A stretch of 64,000 bases of DNA, from the NCBI RefSeq assembly GCF_000527135.1, contig NZ_AZUP01000001.1:620001-684000 (forward strand). Direction: 5' to 3'. The position numbers were made by a program, and so were the translations under genes. Each line of letters begins with the position of its first letter. Positions within the stretch are counted from its first letter, which is position 1. The notes beneath the pieces are model-generated. The model worked only from the letters and a program-made list of their open reading frames with translations, was not told where the DNA came from and did no database searches. This document shows positions 8,423 through 16,767 of the stretch, piece by piece. Source of the DNA: Methyloversatilis discipulorum (GTDB lineage: Bacteria; Pseudomonadota; Gammaproteobacteria; Burkholderiales; Rhodocyclaceae).

Positions 8423-9045
8423 GCGTCGCCCTCCAGCAGGCCTTCGCGCAGCGCGCGCTGCCAGTCGGCCGGGTGATCGACGTCGTAGCCGGTCGGCAGC
8501 ACGCTGGTGCGCAGGCCCAGCACGTCGAGGCGCGCGCGTGTCTGCGTCCATACCGAAGGGGTGCCCCAGATCGGGCCGTCGAACAGCGCCGGCTGCCGGC
8601 TGCGCAGCGCCACCAGCAGGTAGCCGCCGTCCTCGGCGGGCGCGAAGGCGGCGTCGTGGTCGCGCAGCGCAGCGGCGGCGGCCGCCAGATCGGCGGCCTG
8701 CAGCGACACCGCGTCGGCGCCGATCAGCACGACGCGCGCGTGCCGCGACAGTGCGTCGTCGAAGGCCTGCGCCATGCGCCGGCCGACGTCGCCTGCCGAC
8801 TGTGCATGCAGCGTGACCCCGAAGTCGCGCGCGCAGTCGGTAAAGAAGGGGTGACCGCAATCGGGTGCGCACCACAGCTCGACCGTGCCGATGCCGGCCT
8901 CGATCGCGGCGCGCAGCGCTCTCCTTGTCAGCGCTGCGCTGGCGCGCGCCGCGCCGTCGGCGCCGAGTGCTGGCATCAGCCGCGTCTTTGCAGCGCCCGG
9001 TACTGGCGCGCGGGCGAACACCAGTACCGCAGTCGACTCAGTCAT
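8416..9045 (-). CDS. TIGR04282-type arsenosugar-biosynthesis glycosyltransferase (DUF2064)
   Basis: A 209-residue nucleotidyl/glycosyl-transferase-fold protein. The N-terminus VLVFARAPVPGAAKTRLMP is the DUF2064 signature, related to MobA and CofC nucleotide-binding loops; later VVLIGADAVSLQAADLAAA and FAPAEDGGYLLVALR give the metal and donor-binding segments. Members are annotated as arsenosugar biosynthesis glycosyltransferases because they sit beside radical SAM ArsS genes, as here. Direct biochemical evidence for the family is thin, as far as I know. It overlaps the TIGR04283 partner upstream by 8 bp and the DUF3047 gene downstream by 7 bp. Confidence 0.87.
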   Translation of the reverse strand: MTESTAVLVFARAPVPGAAKTRLMPALGADGAARASAALTRRALRAAIEAGIGTVELWCAPDCGHPFFTDCARDFGVTLHAQSAGDVGRRMAQAFDDALSRHARVVLIGADAVSLQAADLAAAAAALRDHDAAFAPAEDGGYLLVALRSRQPALFDGPIWGTPSVWTQTRARLDVLGLRTSVLPTGYDVDHPADWQRALREGLLEGDAC

Positions 9046-9724
9046 GGTGCGGCCGATAGCTGCGTGCCAGCGCCTGCGGGTCGGCGCCGAAGAAGTAACG
9101 CAGGCGAAGGCGCCACATCAGCCACACAGTACGCAACACGCCATGCTTCTCCCAGCGGCGCCCCGAGGTGCGTACGCGTGCCCGCAGACAGGCTGGCGCA
9201 CTGAGGCTCAGTGCGCGGCGCGAGAAGTCGATGTCTTCCATCAGCGCGATCGGGGCGAAGCCGCCGAGGTGGTCGAACAGCGCACGCGTGCAGAAAATCG
9301 CCTGGTCGCCGGTGGCGATGCCGGACAGGCGCGAGCGCAGATTCATCATGAAGGCAACCACGCGCAGCAGCGGCGAGCGGCCTTCGATCGCGACGTCGAA
9401 GCGGCCCCACTGCGCGCCGCTGTCGAGCGCGTTGTCGATCAGCAAGGTCGCGCCGTCCGGCAGCGCGCTGTCGGCGTGCAGGAAGAGCAGCACCTCGCCG
9501 CGGGCACGCGCGGCGCCGGCATTCATCTGCAGCGCGCGCCCTCGCGACGACGCGACCAGCACGTCGCACAAGGGCCGCGCCAGCGCGCAGCTGTCGTCGC
9601 GGCTGCCGCCGTCGGCGACGATGATCTGCGCACCGGCCGCGCGCAGCGGCTGCAGCGCCTGCAGCGTCGCGACGATGCCCGGCGCCTCGTCCAGCACCGG
9701 CACGATGATGGACAGCCGGTTCAT
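9038..9724 (-). CDS. TIGR04283-type arsenosugar-biosynthesis glycosyltransferase (GT2)
   Basis: A 228-residue family 2 glycosyltransferase. It opens with LSIIVPVLDEAPGIVATL, then IIVADGGSRDDS (nucleotide-sugar binding), GEVLLFLHADSALPDG (DxD-like HAD motif) and FLHADS-to-ALMEDIDFSRR acceptor region with MEDIDF near residue 165. This compact form with LHAD and MED motifs is the type paired with TIGR04282 and ArsS genes. The start at 9724 creates a 4-bp overlap with the upstream flavoreductase gene; the longer open frame (to 9793) would run inside that gene and is rejected. It probably transfers a sugar to, or from, the product of the radical SAM enzyme. Confidence 0.88.
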   Translation of the reverse strand: MNRLSIIVPVLDEAPGIVATLQALQPLRAAGAQIIVADGGSRDDSCALARPLCDVLVASSRGRALQMNAGAARARGEVLLFLHADSALPDGATLLIDNALDSGAQWGRFDVAIEGRSPLLRVVAFMMNLRSRLSGIATGDQAIFCTRALFDHLGGFAPIALMEDIDFSRRALSLSAPACLRARVRTSGRRWEKHGVLRTVWLMWRLRLRYFFGADPQALARSYRPHHD

Positions 9725-11871
9725 CCGCGCATCCACGCGTGATAGCGGCCCACCCATTCGAGCAGCTTCTGCGGCGCGTGCGCGCGCTTCCACACGCCGG
9801 CGGCGTACTTGTTCGCCTCGTTCATGGTCGGGTAGATGTGTATCGTGCCGAGCAGCTTGTTCAGTCCCAGTCCGTGGCGCATCGCCAGCACGTATTCGGC
9901 GATCAGTTCGCCAGCGTGTTCGCCGACGATGGTGACGCCCAGTATGCGATCGCGCCCGGGCACCGTCAGCACCTTGACGAAGCCGTGCGCGGCTTCGTCG
10001 GCGATGGCGCGGTCGAGGTCGTCAAGCCCGTAGACGGTCGCTTCGAAGGGCACGCCCTTTTCGGCGGCTTCGCTTTCGTTGAGGCCGACGCGGGCGACCT
10101 CCGGTTCGGTGAAGGTGGCCCAGGGGACGACCGAGTAATCGACGCGGAAACGGCGGAAGCGGCCGAACAGCGCATTGACCGCCGCATACCAGGCCTGATG
10201 GGCCGCCATGTGCGTGAACTGGTAAGGACCGGTCACGTCGCCGCAGGCGTAGATGTTGGGATACAGCGTCTGCAGGTAGTCATTGGTGTCGACCGTGCGG
10301 TTCGGGCGCAGCGCGATGCCCAGTTCCTCCAGTCCGTAGCCGCTGACATTCGGCGTGCGGCCGACCGCGCACAGCAATGCGTCGAATGCCACGCGCACCT
10401 CGCCGGCCGCGCCTTCGGCGTACAGCACGCGCTCATCGCCTTCGACCGCGAAGCGTACCGCCTTGTGCCGGGTCAGCACCTGCACGCCGTCGGCGGCGAA
10501 CTGCTTCTCGACCAGCGCCGACACCTCGGGATCTTCGCGCAGCATCAGCCGCTCTGCCATCTCGACCTGGGTCACCGCGGCACCGAAGCGGGCGAAGGCC
10601 TGCGCCAGCTCGCACCCTATCGGCCCACCGCCCAGCACCAGCAGGCGTTGCGGCAGCGTGCGCAGCGACCATACGGTGTCCGAGGTCAGTACCTCCATCT
10701 CTTCGATGCCCGGTATCGGCGGCACGAAGGGGCGGGCGCCGGCGGCGATGACGATGTTGCGCGTGCTCAGCGTGCGCGCTCGGCCGTCTTCGCCATAGAC
10801 CTCGACCGTCCATGGCGAGGTGATGCGCGCATTGCCTTGAATGCAGTCGACGCCGAGCGCGTGGTAGCGCTCGACCGAGTCGTGCGGCTCTATCGTGCGT
10901 ACGACGCGGGCGACGCGCTCCATCACGTCGGCGAAATCGAAGTCCACCTGCGCCGACTTCATGCCCAGCGATTGCGCCTTCGCGGCCTGCGCGACGAAGC
11001 GCGCCGAGCGGATCAGTGCCTTCGACGGCACGCAGCCGGTATTCAGGCAGTCACCGCCCATGCGGTGCTTCTCGACCAGTGCCACGCTGGCCTTCACGGC
11101 GGCCGCGATGTAGGCCGTAACCAGCCCGGCACTGCCACCGCCGATCACCACCACGTTGTGGTCGAAGCGCGCCGGCTGCGGCCAGCGTTTGTAGACGGCA
11201 CGGGCGCGCACGACATCGATCAGCTTGCGCGCGATCAGCGGGAACAGGCCCAGCAGCACGAAGGCGCCGATCAGGCCGGGCGACAGGATGCCGGCGAGCG
11301 AGTCGATCTGCCCGAGCTGGGTGCCCGCATTCACGTACACCGCGGTGCCGGCCAGCATGCCGACCTGACTCACCCAGTAGAAGGTGCGTGCCGGCAGCCG
11401 GGTCAGTGCCATCGCCAGGTTGATGACGAAGAAGGGGAATGCGGGCACCAGACGCAGCGTGAACAGGTAAAGAGCGCCGTCGCGTTCGACGCCGCGGTTA
11501 ATCGCGTCGAGTGACTTGCCCACTTTGGCCTGTACCCAGTCACGCAGCAGGAAGCGCGCGATCAGGAAGGCGAGCAGGGCGCCCAGGCTGGAGGCGAAGG
11601 ACACCAGCGCGAGCGCCACCCAGAAGCCGAACAGCGCGCCGCCGGCCAGCGTCATCACCGCTGCGCCGGGCAGCGACAGCGCGGTGACGGCGACATAGAC
11701 CACGAAGTAGATTGCCGCCGCCGTCCATGGCGCTGCGGCGACGCGCTCGTTCAGCATCTGCTGCTGCGCCTTGAACCAGGCGAGATCGAAAAAGCGGCCG
11801 AGGTCGAACACGAAAAAGGCGCCGACCAGCGCGAGCAGTACCAGCAGCAGGGCCAGTTTGCGCGCGTTCAT
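9721..11871 (-). CDS. TVP38/TMEM64 membrane domain fused to mercuric-reductase-like flavoreductase
   Basis: A 716-residue two-domain protein. Residues about 1-235 are a TVP38/TMEM64 (DedA-like, VTT) membrane domain with several helices (for example YFVVYVAVTALSLPGAAVMT) and the SNARE-like motif region FGFWVALALVSFASSLG. From about residue 240 it is a class I pyridine-nucleotide-disulfide oxidoreductase: VVVIGGGSAGLVTAY, redox pair GGDCLNTGCVPSK, NADPH-binding VLGGGPIGCELAQAF, IYACGDVTG, and a C-terminal dimerisation domain with HIYPTMNE. It lacks an N-terminal heavy-metal domain and the C-terminal Cys pair of true MerA. The start at 11871 gives a 4-bp overlap with the phosphoesterase gene. 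A membrane-attached dithiol reductase for an oxidised sulfur, arsenic or selenium species is plausible; the substrate is unknown. Confidence 0.88.
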   Translation of the reverse strand: MNARKLALLLVLLALVGAFFVFDLGRFFDLAWFKAQQQMLNERVAAAPWTAAAIYFVVYVAVTALSLPGAAVMTLAGGALFGFWVALALVSFASSLGALLAFLIARFLLRDWVQAKVGKSLDAINRGVERDGALYLFTLRLVPAFPFFVINLAMALTRLPARTFYWVSQVGMLAGTAVYVNAGTQLGQIDSLAGILSPGLIGAFVLLGLFPLIARKLIDVVRARAVYKRWPQPARFDHNVVVIGGGSAGLVTAYIAAAVKASVALVEKHRMGGDCLNTGCVPSKALIRSARFVAQAAKAQSLGMKSAQVDFDFADVMERVARVVRTIEPHDSVERYHALGVDCIQGNARITSPWTVEVYGEDGRARTLSTRNIVIAAGARPFVPPIPGIEEMEVLTSDTVWSLRTLPQRLLVLGGGPIGCELAQAFARFGAAVTQVEMAERLMLREDPEVSALVEKQFAADGVQVLTRHKAVRFAVEGDERVLYAEGAAGEVRVAFDALLCAVGRTPNVSGYGLEELGIALRPNRTVDTNDYLQTLYPNIYACGDVTGPYQFTHMAAHQAWYAAVNALFGRFRRFRVDYSVVPWATFTEPEVARVGLNESEAAEKGVPFEATVYGLDDLDRAIADEAAHGFVKVLTVPGRDRILGVTIVGEHAGELIAEYVLAMRHGLGLNKLLGTIHIYPTMNEANKYAAGVWKRAHAPQKLLEWVGRYHAWMRG

Positions 11872-12815
11872 GGTGCGGCGTCGCGGGGTGTCCACTGCGG
11901 TCCGCGCAGGATGCGTTCGCGGTAGTTCAGCGCGGCGGGCGAAGCGGCCGGCCACTGATTGTCGAATTCGTCCAGCCAGCGGGCGTGGTCGTAATGCAGC
12001 GGCAAGGCGTCGATATGCACGCCACGGACGCGGGTGCCGTACAGAGGACTATGCGGCGACGGCGTGACGGCGATGCGCGATACGACGCCATGCAGCGCGC
12101 CGCGGAAGTTGGGCATGCCGGCGGCGCCGTTGTTGATCACTGCGCCCTCTCCGAAGCGCGCAAGCGCGGGCAGACAGGTGTGGCTGCAGGCGAACACGTC
12201 GCAGCGGGCGGCAGCGAAGGCCGCTTCGTGCGCTGCGCGCTGCGCCGGGTCGTGCAGCGCGCGCGCGTCGAAAGTCCAGCCGGCGAGCGCATGGGCGTCG
12301 CCGTGGACCACACCGACGCGTGCCTCGCCGACGCGCACCGCGCGCCAGTAATCGAGCGCCGCCAGTTCGCCGCGCCACATCGGGTCGTGGCGCACGGTCT
12401 GCGACAGCCGGGCGTGGATCAGATTCGAGCGGGTGACCACTGCTTCCGGCACCTCGTCCGGGTAGGCGCAGCCGCAACCGGCGTCGTCCGTGTCATCGGC
12501 CAGTTCGGCCTCGACATTGCCGGCGATTGCATCGAAGGCGAGCACGCGGCGCTGCACGTCGGCGAAGTGGGCGGCGTCGATGTCGAACCAGTGGAAGTCG
12601 CCGTTGAACAGCACGCGCACCGGGCCGCGCTCGCCTTCCAGCAGGCGGACGAGCGCGTCGAGCGCGGGGCGGTTGCCGTACAGGCCGCCGACCACGTACA
12701 GCGTGTCGGCCGCGAGGTCGTGCGCGGTACTGGCGAGTGCGCCTGCACCGTAACGGTAGTGCAGCGGGCAGCTGCGGCCGGGCCTGCTGTGCGCGATGTC
12801 GTCGTCCATAGTCAT
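11868..12815 (-). CDS. Metallophosphoesterase-like protein
   Basis: A 315-residue calcineurin-like phosphoesterase candidate. Motifs seen: LYVVGGLYGNRPALDALVRL (in place of the usual GDxHG, so degenerate), VLFNGDFHWFD (GD metal motif), AIAGNVEAELA (GNxE), VGVVHGDAHALAGW (HGD), and CDVFACSHTCLP (GH-type end changed to SH). Enough metal ligands remain for activity, but the first motif lacks the Asp and His pair in canonical form. The start at 12815 overlaps the symporter stop by 4 bp (ATGA). Similar proteins accompany the glycosyltransferase/ArsS genes; it might dephosphorylate a pathway intermediate. Confidence 0.78.
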   Translation of the reverse strand: MTMDDDIAHSRPGRSCPLHYRYGAGALASTAHDLAADTLYVVGGLYGNRPALDALVRLLEGERGPVRVLFNGDFHWFDIDAAHFADVQRRVLAFDAIAGNVEAELADDTDDAGCGCAYPDEVPEAVVTRSNLIHARLSQTVRHDPMWRGELAALDYWRAVRVGEARVGVVHGDAHALAGWTFDARALHDPAQRAAHEAAFAAARCDVFACSHTCLPALARFGEGAVINNGAAGMPNFRGALHGVVSRIAVTPSPHSPLYGTRVRGVHIDALPLHYDHARWLDEFDNQWPAASPAALNYRERILRGPQWTPRDAAP

Positions 12816-14206
12816 GGCGCCCGTCGTGTCAGCAGGGAAGGCAGCAGGTAGCCGGCCGTGCACAGCAGCAGCCCGTAAAGATTGACGCCGAGCAGCTTGG
12901 CGTACTTGCCGCTGCCGATGGCCCAGCTGTCCGGTATCAGATTGGCGGCAAGCAGCACGCCGAGGATCATGCCGGTCCAGAAGGCGAGATGGAAGGAGAG
13001 CGCGGCGGCGCGCGTGCCGGGCTGCGTGAAACCGGCCAGCAGGAAGATCGGCGCCAGCCCGATCACCATGGTGCCGCTGATCGTCGTCGCCTTCAGGATG
13101 TCGGTGCCGGCGATCATCGGAATGTTGCCGAGCAGCGCGATCGCCGCCATCGCCAGCATGCCGACGCCGATGGCGCGCACCGGCTCCGGGCGGCCGGCCA
13201 GTTGCGGCAGTTCCTGCGCGACGTGGCGGGCGACCGAAGAGAAGGTCGAGTCCAGCGTCGAACCGGCGGCCGCGACCATCACGATGGTCATCACGAACAG
13301 CGCCGCCGGTCCCATGCTGCGGGCGAGTGCCGCCGGCACGTTGTCGCCGCCGGCGATGCCTTCCAGCCGTGCGTGCACGCCGACCAGCGAAAACAGCAGG
13401 ATGCAGGCGAAGCCGAGCACGCCGGCCCAGACGAAGGCGCGCAGCATGCGGCGCTCGTCGGTGATGAAGCCACGGTCGGTCAGCACCGGGTCGTGGAAGG
13501 GGTATGACAGTACCTGCAGTGCGGCCACCAGCAGCAGGTCGACGCCGGCGTCGAGGCGCCAGTCGCCGGTCGACAGCAGCGTCGCCGGTCCGTGCGTCGG
13601 CAGCACCATCAGCATGACGACGGCGAAGAAGCCGACGAACAGCACGGTCTGCAGCACGTCGGTGTAGATGGAAGACCGCAGTCCACCCTTCAGGCTGTAG
13701 AACAGCGTGGCCGCGGTAAACAGCAGCGCCGCACCGATAAAACCGGCCGAACCCGCTTCGCCGTAGTAGCCACCAACCACCGAGGTGTTGCTCCACACTT
13801 CGTTGAACAGTCGAACGAGGATGGCCAGCGAAAAAGCCAGCGCCGCCAGACGGCCGTGACGGGTGATCAGGAAGGACAGCAGACCGGTCGCCGCATACCT
13901 GCGACGCAGCCGCAGGATGGCCCAGCCGGCGAGCGGGATGGACAGCCAGTAGGTGGCGTAGGCGAGGCCGCCGACGATGCCGTAGGTGGCGCCGAGGTTG
14001 GCCGCGTTGGTGATGGACTTGGCGAATATCCACGAAATGAAGATGCTGGCGCCGAGCGCCCATGTGGCAGCCGGGCGGCCCGCTTCGTCGTGGCCGCGGA
14101 AGAAGCCGGCGTGACCGACCGCGCGCGGCGACAGCGCGTACATGCCGGCGCCGTACAGGATGAGAAAGCCCCAGAAGGCGGCACCGAAAAGCAGCGGATC
14201 GTTCAT
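12812..14206 (-). CDS. Sodium:solute symporter family (SSS) transporter
   Basis: A 464-residue integral membrane protein with about 12-13 hydrophobic segments in the SSS/LeuT-fold pattern. Diagnostic pieces are GASIFISWIFAKSITNAAN near residue 52, LFYSLKGGLRSSIYTDVLQ around 180 (the SSS signature region, GGLxSxxxTDxxQ), and VMVAAAGSTLDSTFSSVARH around 310 with a likely Na2-site Ser/Thr. Its position directly after the radical SAM gene (10-bp gap) and overlap with the phosphoesterase gene imply uptake or export of a pathway substrate or product. The ligand cannot be inferred from the sequence; proline, pantothenate, sugars and organic acids are all carried by this family. Confidence 0.88.
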   Translation of the reverse strand: MNDPLLFGAAFWGFLILYGAGMYALSPRAVGHAGFFRGHDEAGRPAATWALGASIFISWIFAKSITNAANLGATYGIVGGLAYATYWLSIPLAGWAILRLRRRYAATGLLSFLITRHGRLAALAFSLAILVRLFNEVWSNTSVVGGYYGEAGSAGFIGAALLFTAATLFYSLKGGLRSSIYTDVLQTVLFVGFFAVVMLMVLPTHGPATLLSTGDWRLDAGVDLLLVAALQVLSYPFHDPVLTDRGFITDERRMLRAFVWAGVLGFACILLFSLVGVHARLEGIAGGDNVPAALARSMGPAALFVMTIVMVAAAGSTLDSTFSSVARHVAQELPQLAGRPEPVRAIGVGMLAMAAIALLGNIPMIAGTDILKATTISGTMVIGLAPIFLLAGFTQPGTRAAALSFHLAFWTGMILGVLLAANLIPDSWAIGSGKYAKLLGVNLYGLLLCTAGYLLPSLLTRRAP

Positions 14207-14216
14207 CGCGTCGACC

Positions 14217-15179
14217 TCAGTTCAGTGCGCCGCCACAGGACGAACCCTGTCCGGCGGTGCAGCCATAGCAGTGATCGGCCACCACCACCGGATTGCCGTC
14301 GAGGTCGCGCCCCAGCAGTTGCGACAGATGGGTGCGCGGCCGCCCCTCGACGCGCAGCGGCAGGCCCAGCATCTGGTTGAAATCGCAGTCGTAGACGTGG
14401 CCCTGCCAGTCCACGCTCAACTGGTTGCGGCACATCACGTGCTGAAGGTTGTCGTCGCGGTGGGCGCCGCGCAGCAGTTCCATGTAATCGGCGAACTGGC
14501 CTTTCGATACCAGCGTCGAGCCGAAGCGCTGGATCGGCATGTTGGCCAGCGTCAGCAGCCGGGTGAACACGATGCCGTACTCGCGGCCCAGATGCTCGCG
14601 ATACGCCGCTTCGAGCTGGGCTTGCGGCGGCGGCAGGGCAGGGCCTTGCGGGTTGAACACCAGATTCAGTTCGAGACCGCTGCCGGCACGGCCGTAGCCG
14701 AGCGCGTTCAGTTGCTTCAGTCCGGCGATGCTGCGCGCGAACACGCCATTGCCGCGCTGGCGGTCGACGTTATCCTCCAGGTAACAGGGCAGCGACGCGG
14801 TCACCTGCACGCCCTGTTCGGCCAGGAATGTCGCCAATCCCTCGTGGCCCGGTTCGGACAGGATGGTGAGGTTGCAGCGGTCCATCACCGCGACGCCGAG
14901 CGCGCGCGCCTCGGTAACCACGCTGCGGAAGTGCGGATTCATTTCCGGCGCGCCGCCGGTCAGATCGAGCTGACGGATGTCGCTGGCGCGGATGAAGTCG
15001 AGCACGGCGCGGATGTTCTCGGCGCTCATCTGTTCGGTGCGCGTCGGTCCGGCATTCACGTGACAGTGCAGGCAGCTCTGGTTGCAGGTGTAGCCCAGAT
15101 TGACCTGCAGCACTTCGGTGTGGCGCCGGCGCAGCGGCGGAAAATCGGTGCGGGACAGCAGCGGCAGGGTGGCGTGCAT
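14217..15179 (-). CDS. arsS: ArsS-like radical SAM protein with Cys-rich C-terminal domain
   Basis: A 320-residue radical SAM enzyme. The cluster motif CNQSCLHCHVNAGP (CxxxCxxC) lies near residue 33, followed by LDLTGGAPEMN. The C-terminal DUF3641-type domain has FNPQGPALPP, a Cys at HVMCRNQLSVDW, VYDCDFNQ, and ends CYGCTAGQGSSCGG. Many relatives are selenoproteins with selenocysteine in this last motif; this copy encodes Cys. Characterised ArsS joins a methylated arsenical to the 5'-deoxyadenosyl group on the way to arsenosugars. The ATG at 15179 has AGGA nine bases upstream and is preferred over one 14 codons earlier. It is the first gene of the eight-gene operon; no arsM methyltransferase is visible, so the real substrate remains open. 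Confidence 0.88.
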   Translation of the reverse strand: MHATLPLLSRTDFPPLRRRHTEVLQVNLGYTCNQSCLHCHVNAGPTRTEQMSAENIRAVLDFIRASDIRQLDLTGGAPEMNPHFRSVVTEARALGVAVMDRCNLTILSEPGHEGLATFLAEQGVQVTASLPCYLEDNVDRQRGNGVFARSIAGLKQLNALGYGRAGSGLELNLVFNPQGPALPPPQAQLEAAYREHLGREYGIVFTRLLTLANMPIQRFGSTLVSKGQFADYMELLRGAHRDDNLQHVMCRNQLSVDWQGHVYDCDFNQMLGLPLRVEGRPRTHLSQLLGRDLDGNPVVVADHCYGCTAGQGSSCGGALN

Positions 15180-15318
15180 GCAGAGAGGTCCTCGATGTCT
15201 GTACGGCAGCAGACCGCCCACGGGCGGAAAAGCTTACGGTCAGGGTGCAGTATGCTTGCCCGGCACCGGGATACGTCATCGACGACGTACCCACGCCAAC
15301 GACCGGAGGAAGGAAAGA

Positions 15319-16308
15319 ATGTTCAAAGGCATATTGCTGGAGCAGGGCGAGGGCGGCAAGACGATCGCCAGCCTCAAGGATCTTGACGAATCAGCGCTGC
15401 CGGAAGGCGATGTGCGCGTCGCCGTCAGCTGGTCCAGCCTGAACTACAAGGACGCGCTGGCCATCACCGGGCGCAGCCCCATCGTGCGCAAGTGGCCCAT
15501 GGTGCCGGGCATCGATTTCGCCGGCACGGTGGAGCAGAGCAGTCACCCGCTGTGGAAGGCCGGCGACGCGGTGGTGCTGACCGGTTTCGGGGTTGGCGAA
15601 GGTCACTGGGGCGGTCTGGCTCAGCGCGCGCAGGTGAAGGGCGACTGGCTGGTGGGTCTGCCGGCCGGGCTCGATGCGATGCATGCAATGGCGGTCGGCA
15701 CGGCCGGTTTCACCGCCATGCTGTGCGTCATGGCGCTGGAACGTCACGGCCTGCAGCCGGGCGACGGCGAGGTGCTGGTGACCGGCGCCAGCGGCGGCGT
15801 TGGTTCGGTCGCAGTAGCGCTGCTGGCCAGGCTCGGTTACCGCGTGGTGGCCAGCACCGGCCGGCTGGCAGAGACCGACTACCTGAAGTCGCTGGGCGCC
15901 GAATCGGTGATCGACCGCGCCACGCTGTCGGCGCCCGGCCGGCCGCTGGCGAAGGAGCGCTGGGCGGGCGTCGTCGACAGCGTCGGCTCGCACACGCTGG
16001 TCAATGCCTGCGCGGCGACGCGCGAGAACGGTGCGGTGGCGGCCTGCGGACTGGCGCAAGGCATGGACTTCCCGGCTACGGTGGCGCCGTTCATCCTGCG
16101 TGGTGTCACCCTCTATGGCATCAACAGCGTCACCGTCGCGCGCGCCCCGCGCGAGGCGGCCTGGGCCCGCATCGTGCGCGACATGCCGCTGGACCTGCTG
16201 GATCGCATCACGCAGGTGGTGCCGCTGTCCGACGTGATCGCGGTGGCGCCGCGTTTCATCGACGGACAGGTGCGCGGCCGCCTCGTGGTCGATACCTCGG
16301 TGGCCTGA
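15319..16308 (+). CDS. acuI: Acryloyl-CoA reductase AcuI/YhdH-type oxidoreductase
   Basis: A 329-residue zinc-independent medium-chain dehydrogenase of the AcuI/YhdH quinone-oxidoreductase group, which reduces acryloyl-CoA to propionyl-CoA with NADPH and so detoxifies acrylate. Diagnostic stretches are SSLNYKDALAITG near residue 38, VPGIDFAGTVE, GTAGFTAMLCVMALE, the Rossmann motif VTGASGGVGSVAVALLA, and VDSVGSHTLVNA. Length and N-terminus fit the family (about 325 residues). GAGGAAGGA lies just before the ATG, a strong ribosome binding site. It diverges from arsS across a 139-bp gap. Confidence 0.9.
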   Translation: MFKGILLEQGEGGKTIASLKDLDESALPEGDVRVAVSWSSLNYKDALAITGRSPIVRKWPMVPGIDFAGTVEQSSHPLWKAGDAVVLTGFGVGEGHWGGLAQRAQVKGDWLVGLPAGLDAMHAMAVGTAGFTAMLCVMALERHGLQPGDGEVLVTGASGGVGSVAVALLARLGYRVVASTGRLAETDYLKSLGAESVIDRATLSAPGRPLAKERWAGVVDSVGSHTLVNACAATRENGAVAACGLAQGMDFPATVAPFILRGVTLYGINSVTVARAPREAAWARIVRDMPLDLLDRITQVVPLSDVIAVAPRFIDGQVRGRLVVDTSVA

Positions 16309-16358
16309 CGGGAGGCGCCTGCGGCGCGGTCGACAAGCACTGTTGCGGCGCACTAATT

Positions 16359-16387
16359 TTGACGCTCATCAAGTACTTGGCTAAACT
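16359..16387 (+). promoter_or_regulatory. Sigma-70-type promoter of the cytochrome pair
   Basis: TTGACG at 16359-16364, a 17-bp spacer, then TAAACT at 16382-16387, 50 bp before the first cytochrome ATG. Both boxes are close to the housekeeping consensus and the spacing is ideal. Confidence 0.65.
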
Positions 16388-16437
16388 GCGCCGCGATTTT
16401 GCAGGAATCCACTTCAACCCATAAGAAGAGAGACTCG

Positions 16438-16755
16438 ATGAGCGCCAGGACCCTTCTTGCTGTCGTAGCCGTCTGCGCCAGCCCGCTCGCCTTCGCTGCT
16501 GAGGGCAATGCCGACGCAGCCAAGGACAAGATTTCGATGTGCGTCGGCTGTCACGGCATTCCGGGCTACCAGACCGCATTCCCGAAGACCTACAAGGTGC
16601 CCCGCATCGGCGGTCAGTACCCGGAGTACATCGTGGCCGCGTTGCAGGCCTACAAGAACGGTGACCGCAAGCACCCGACGATGACCGGTATCGCTGCCAG
16701 CCTGACCGAGCAGGACATGGCCGACCTCGCCGCCTACTACGGCGCCCAGAAATAA
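16438..16755 (+). CDS. Small periplasmic c-type cytochrome (class I)
   Basis: A 105-residue secreted mono-haem cytochrome c. The signal peptide MSARTLLAVVAVCASPLAFA is followed by the haem-attachment site CVGCH and, 30 residues on, GGQYPEYI; the distal Met is probably in HPTMTGIA. It is of the cytochrome c553/c4-like kind that shuttles electrons to terminal oxidases or reductases. The start at 16438 gives a proper signal peptide and has a purine-rich site upstream; 13 earlier codons are not needed. It is followed after 12 bp by a second similar cytochrome, probably a tandem duplicate and co-transcribed. Confidence 0.9.
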   Translation: MSARTLLAVVAVCASPLAFAAEGNADAAKDKISMCVGCHGIPGYQTAFPKTYKVPRIGGQYPEYIVAALQAYKNGDRKHPTMTGIAASLTEQDMADLAAYYGAQK

Positions 16756-16767
16756 GGAACGCAGGCC

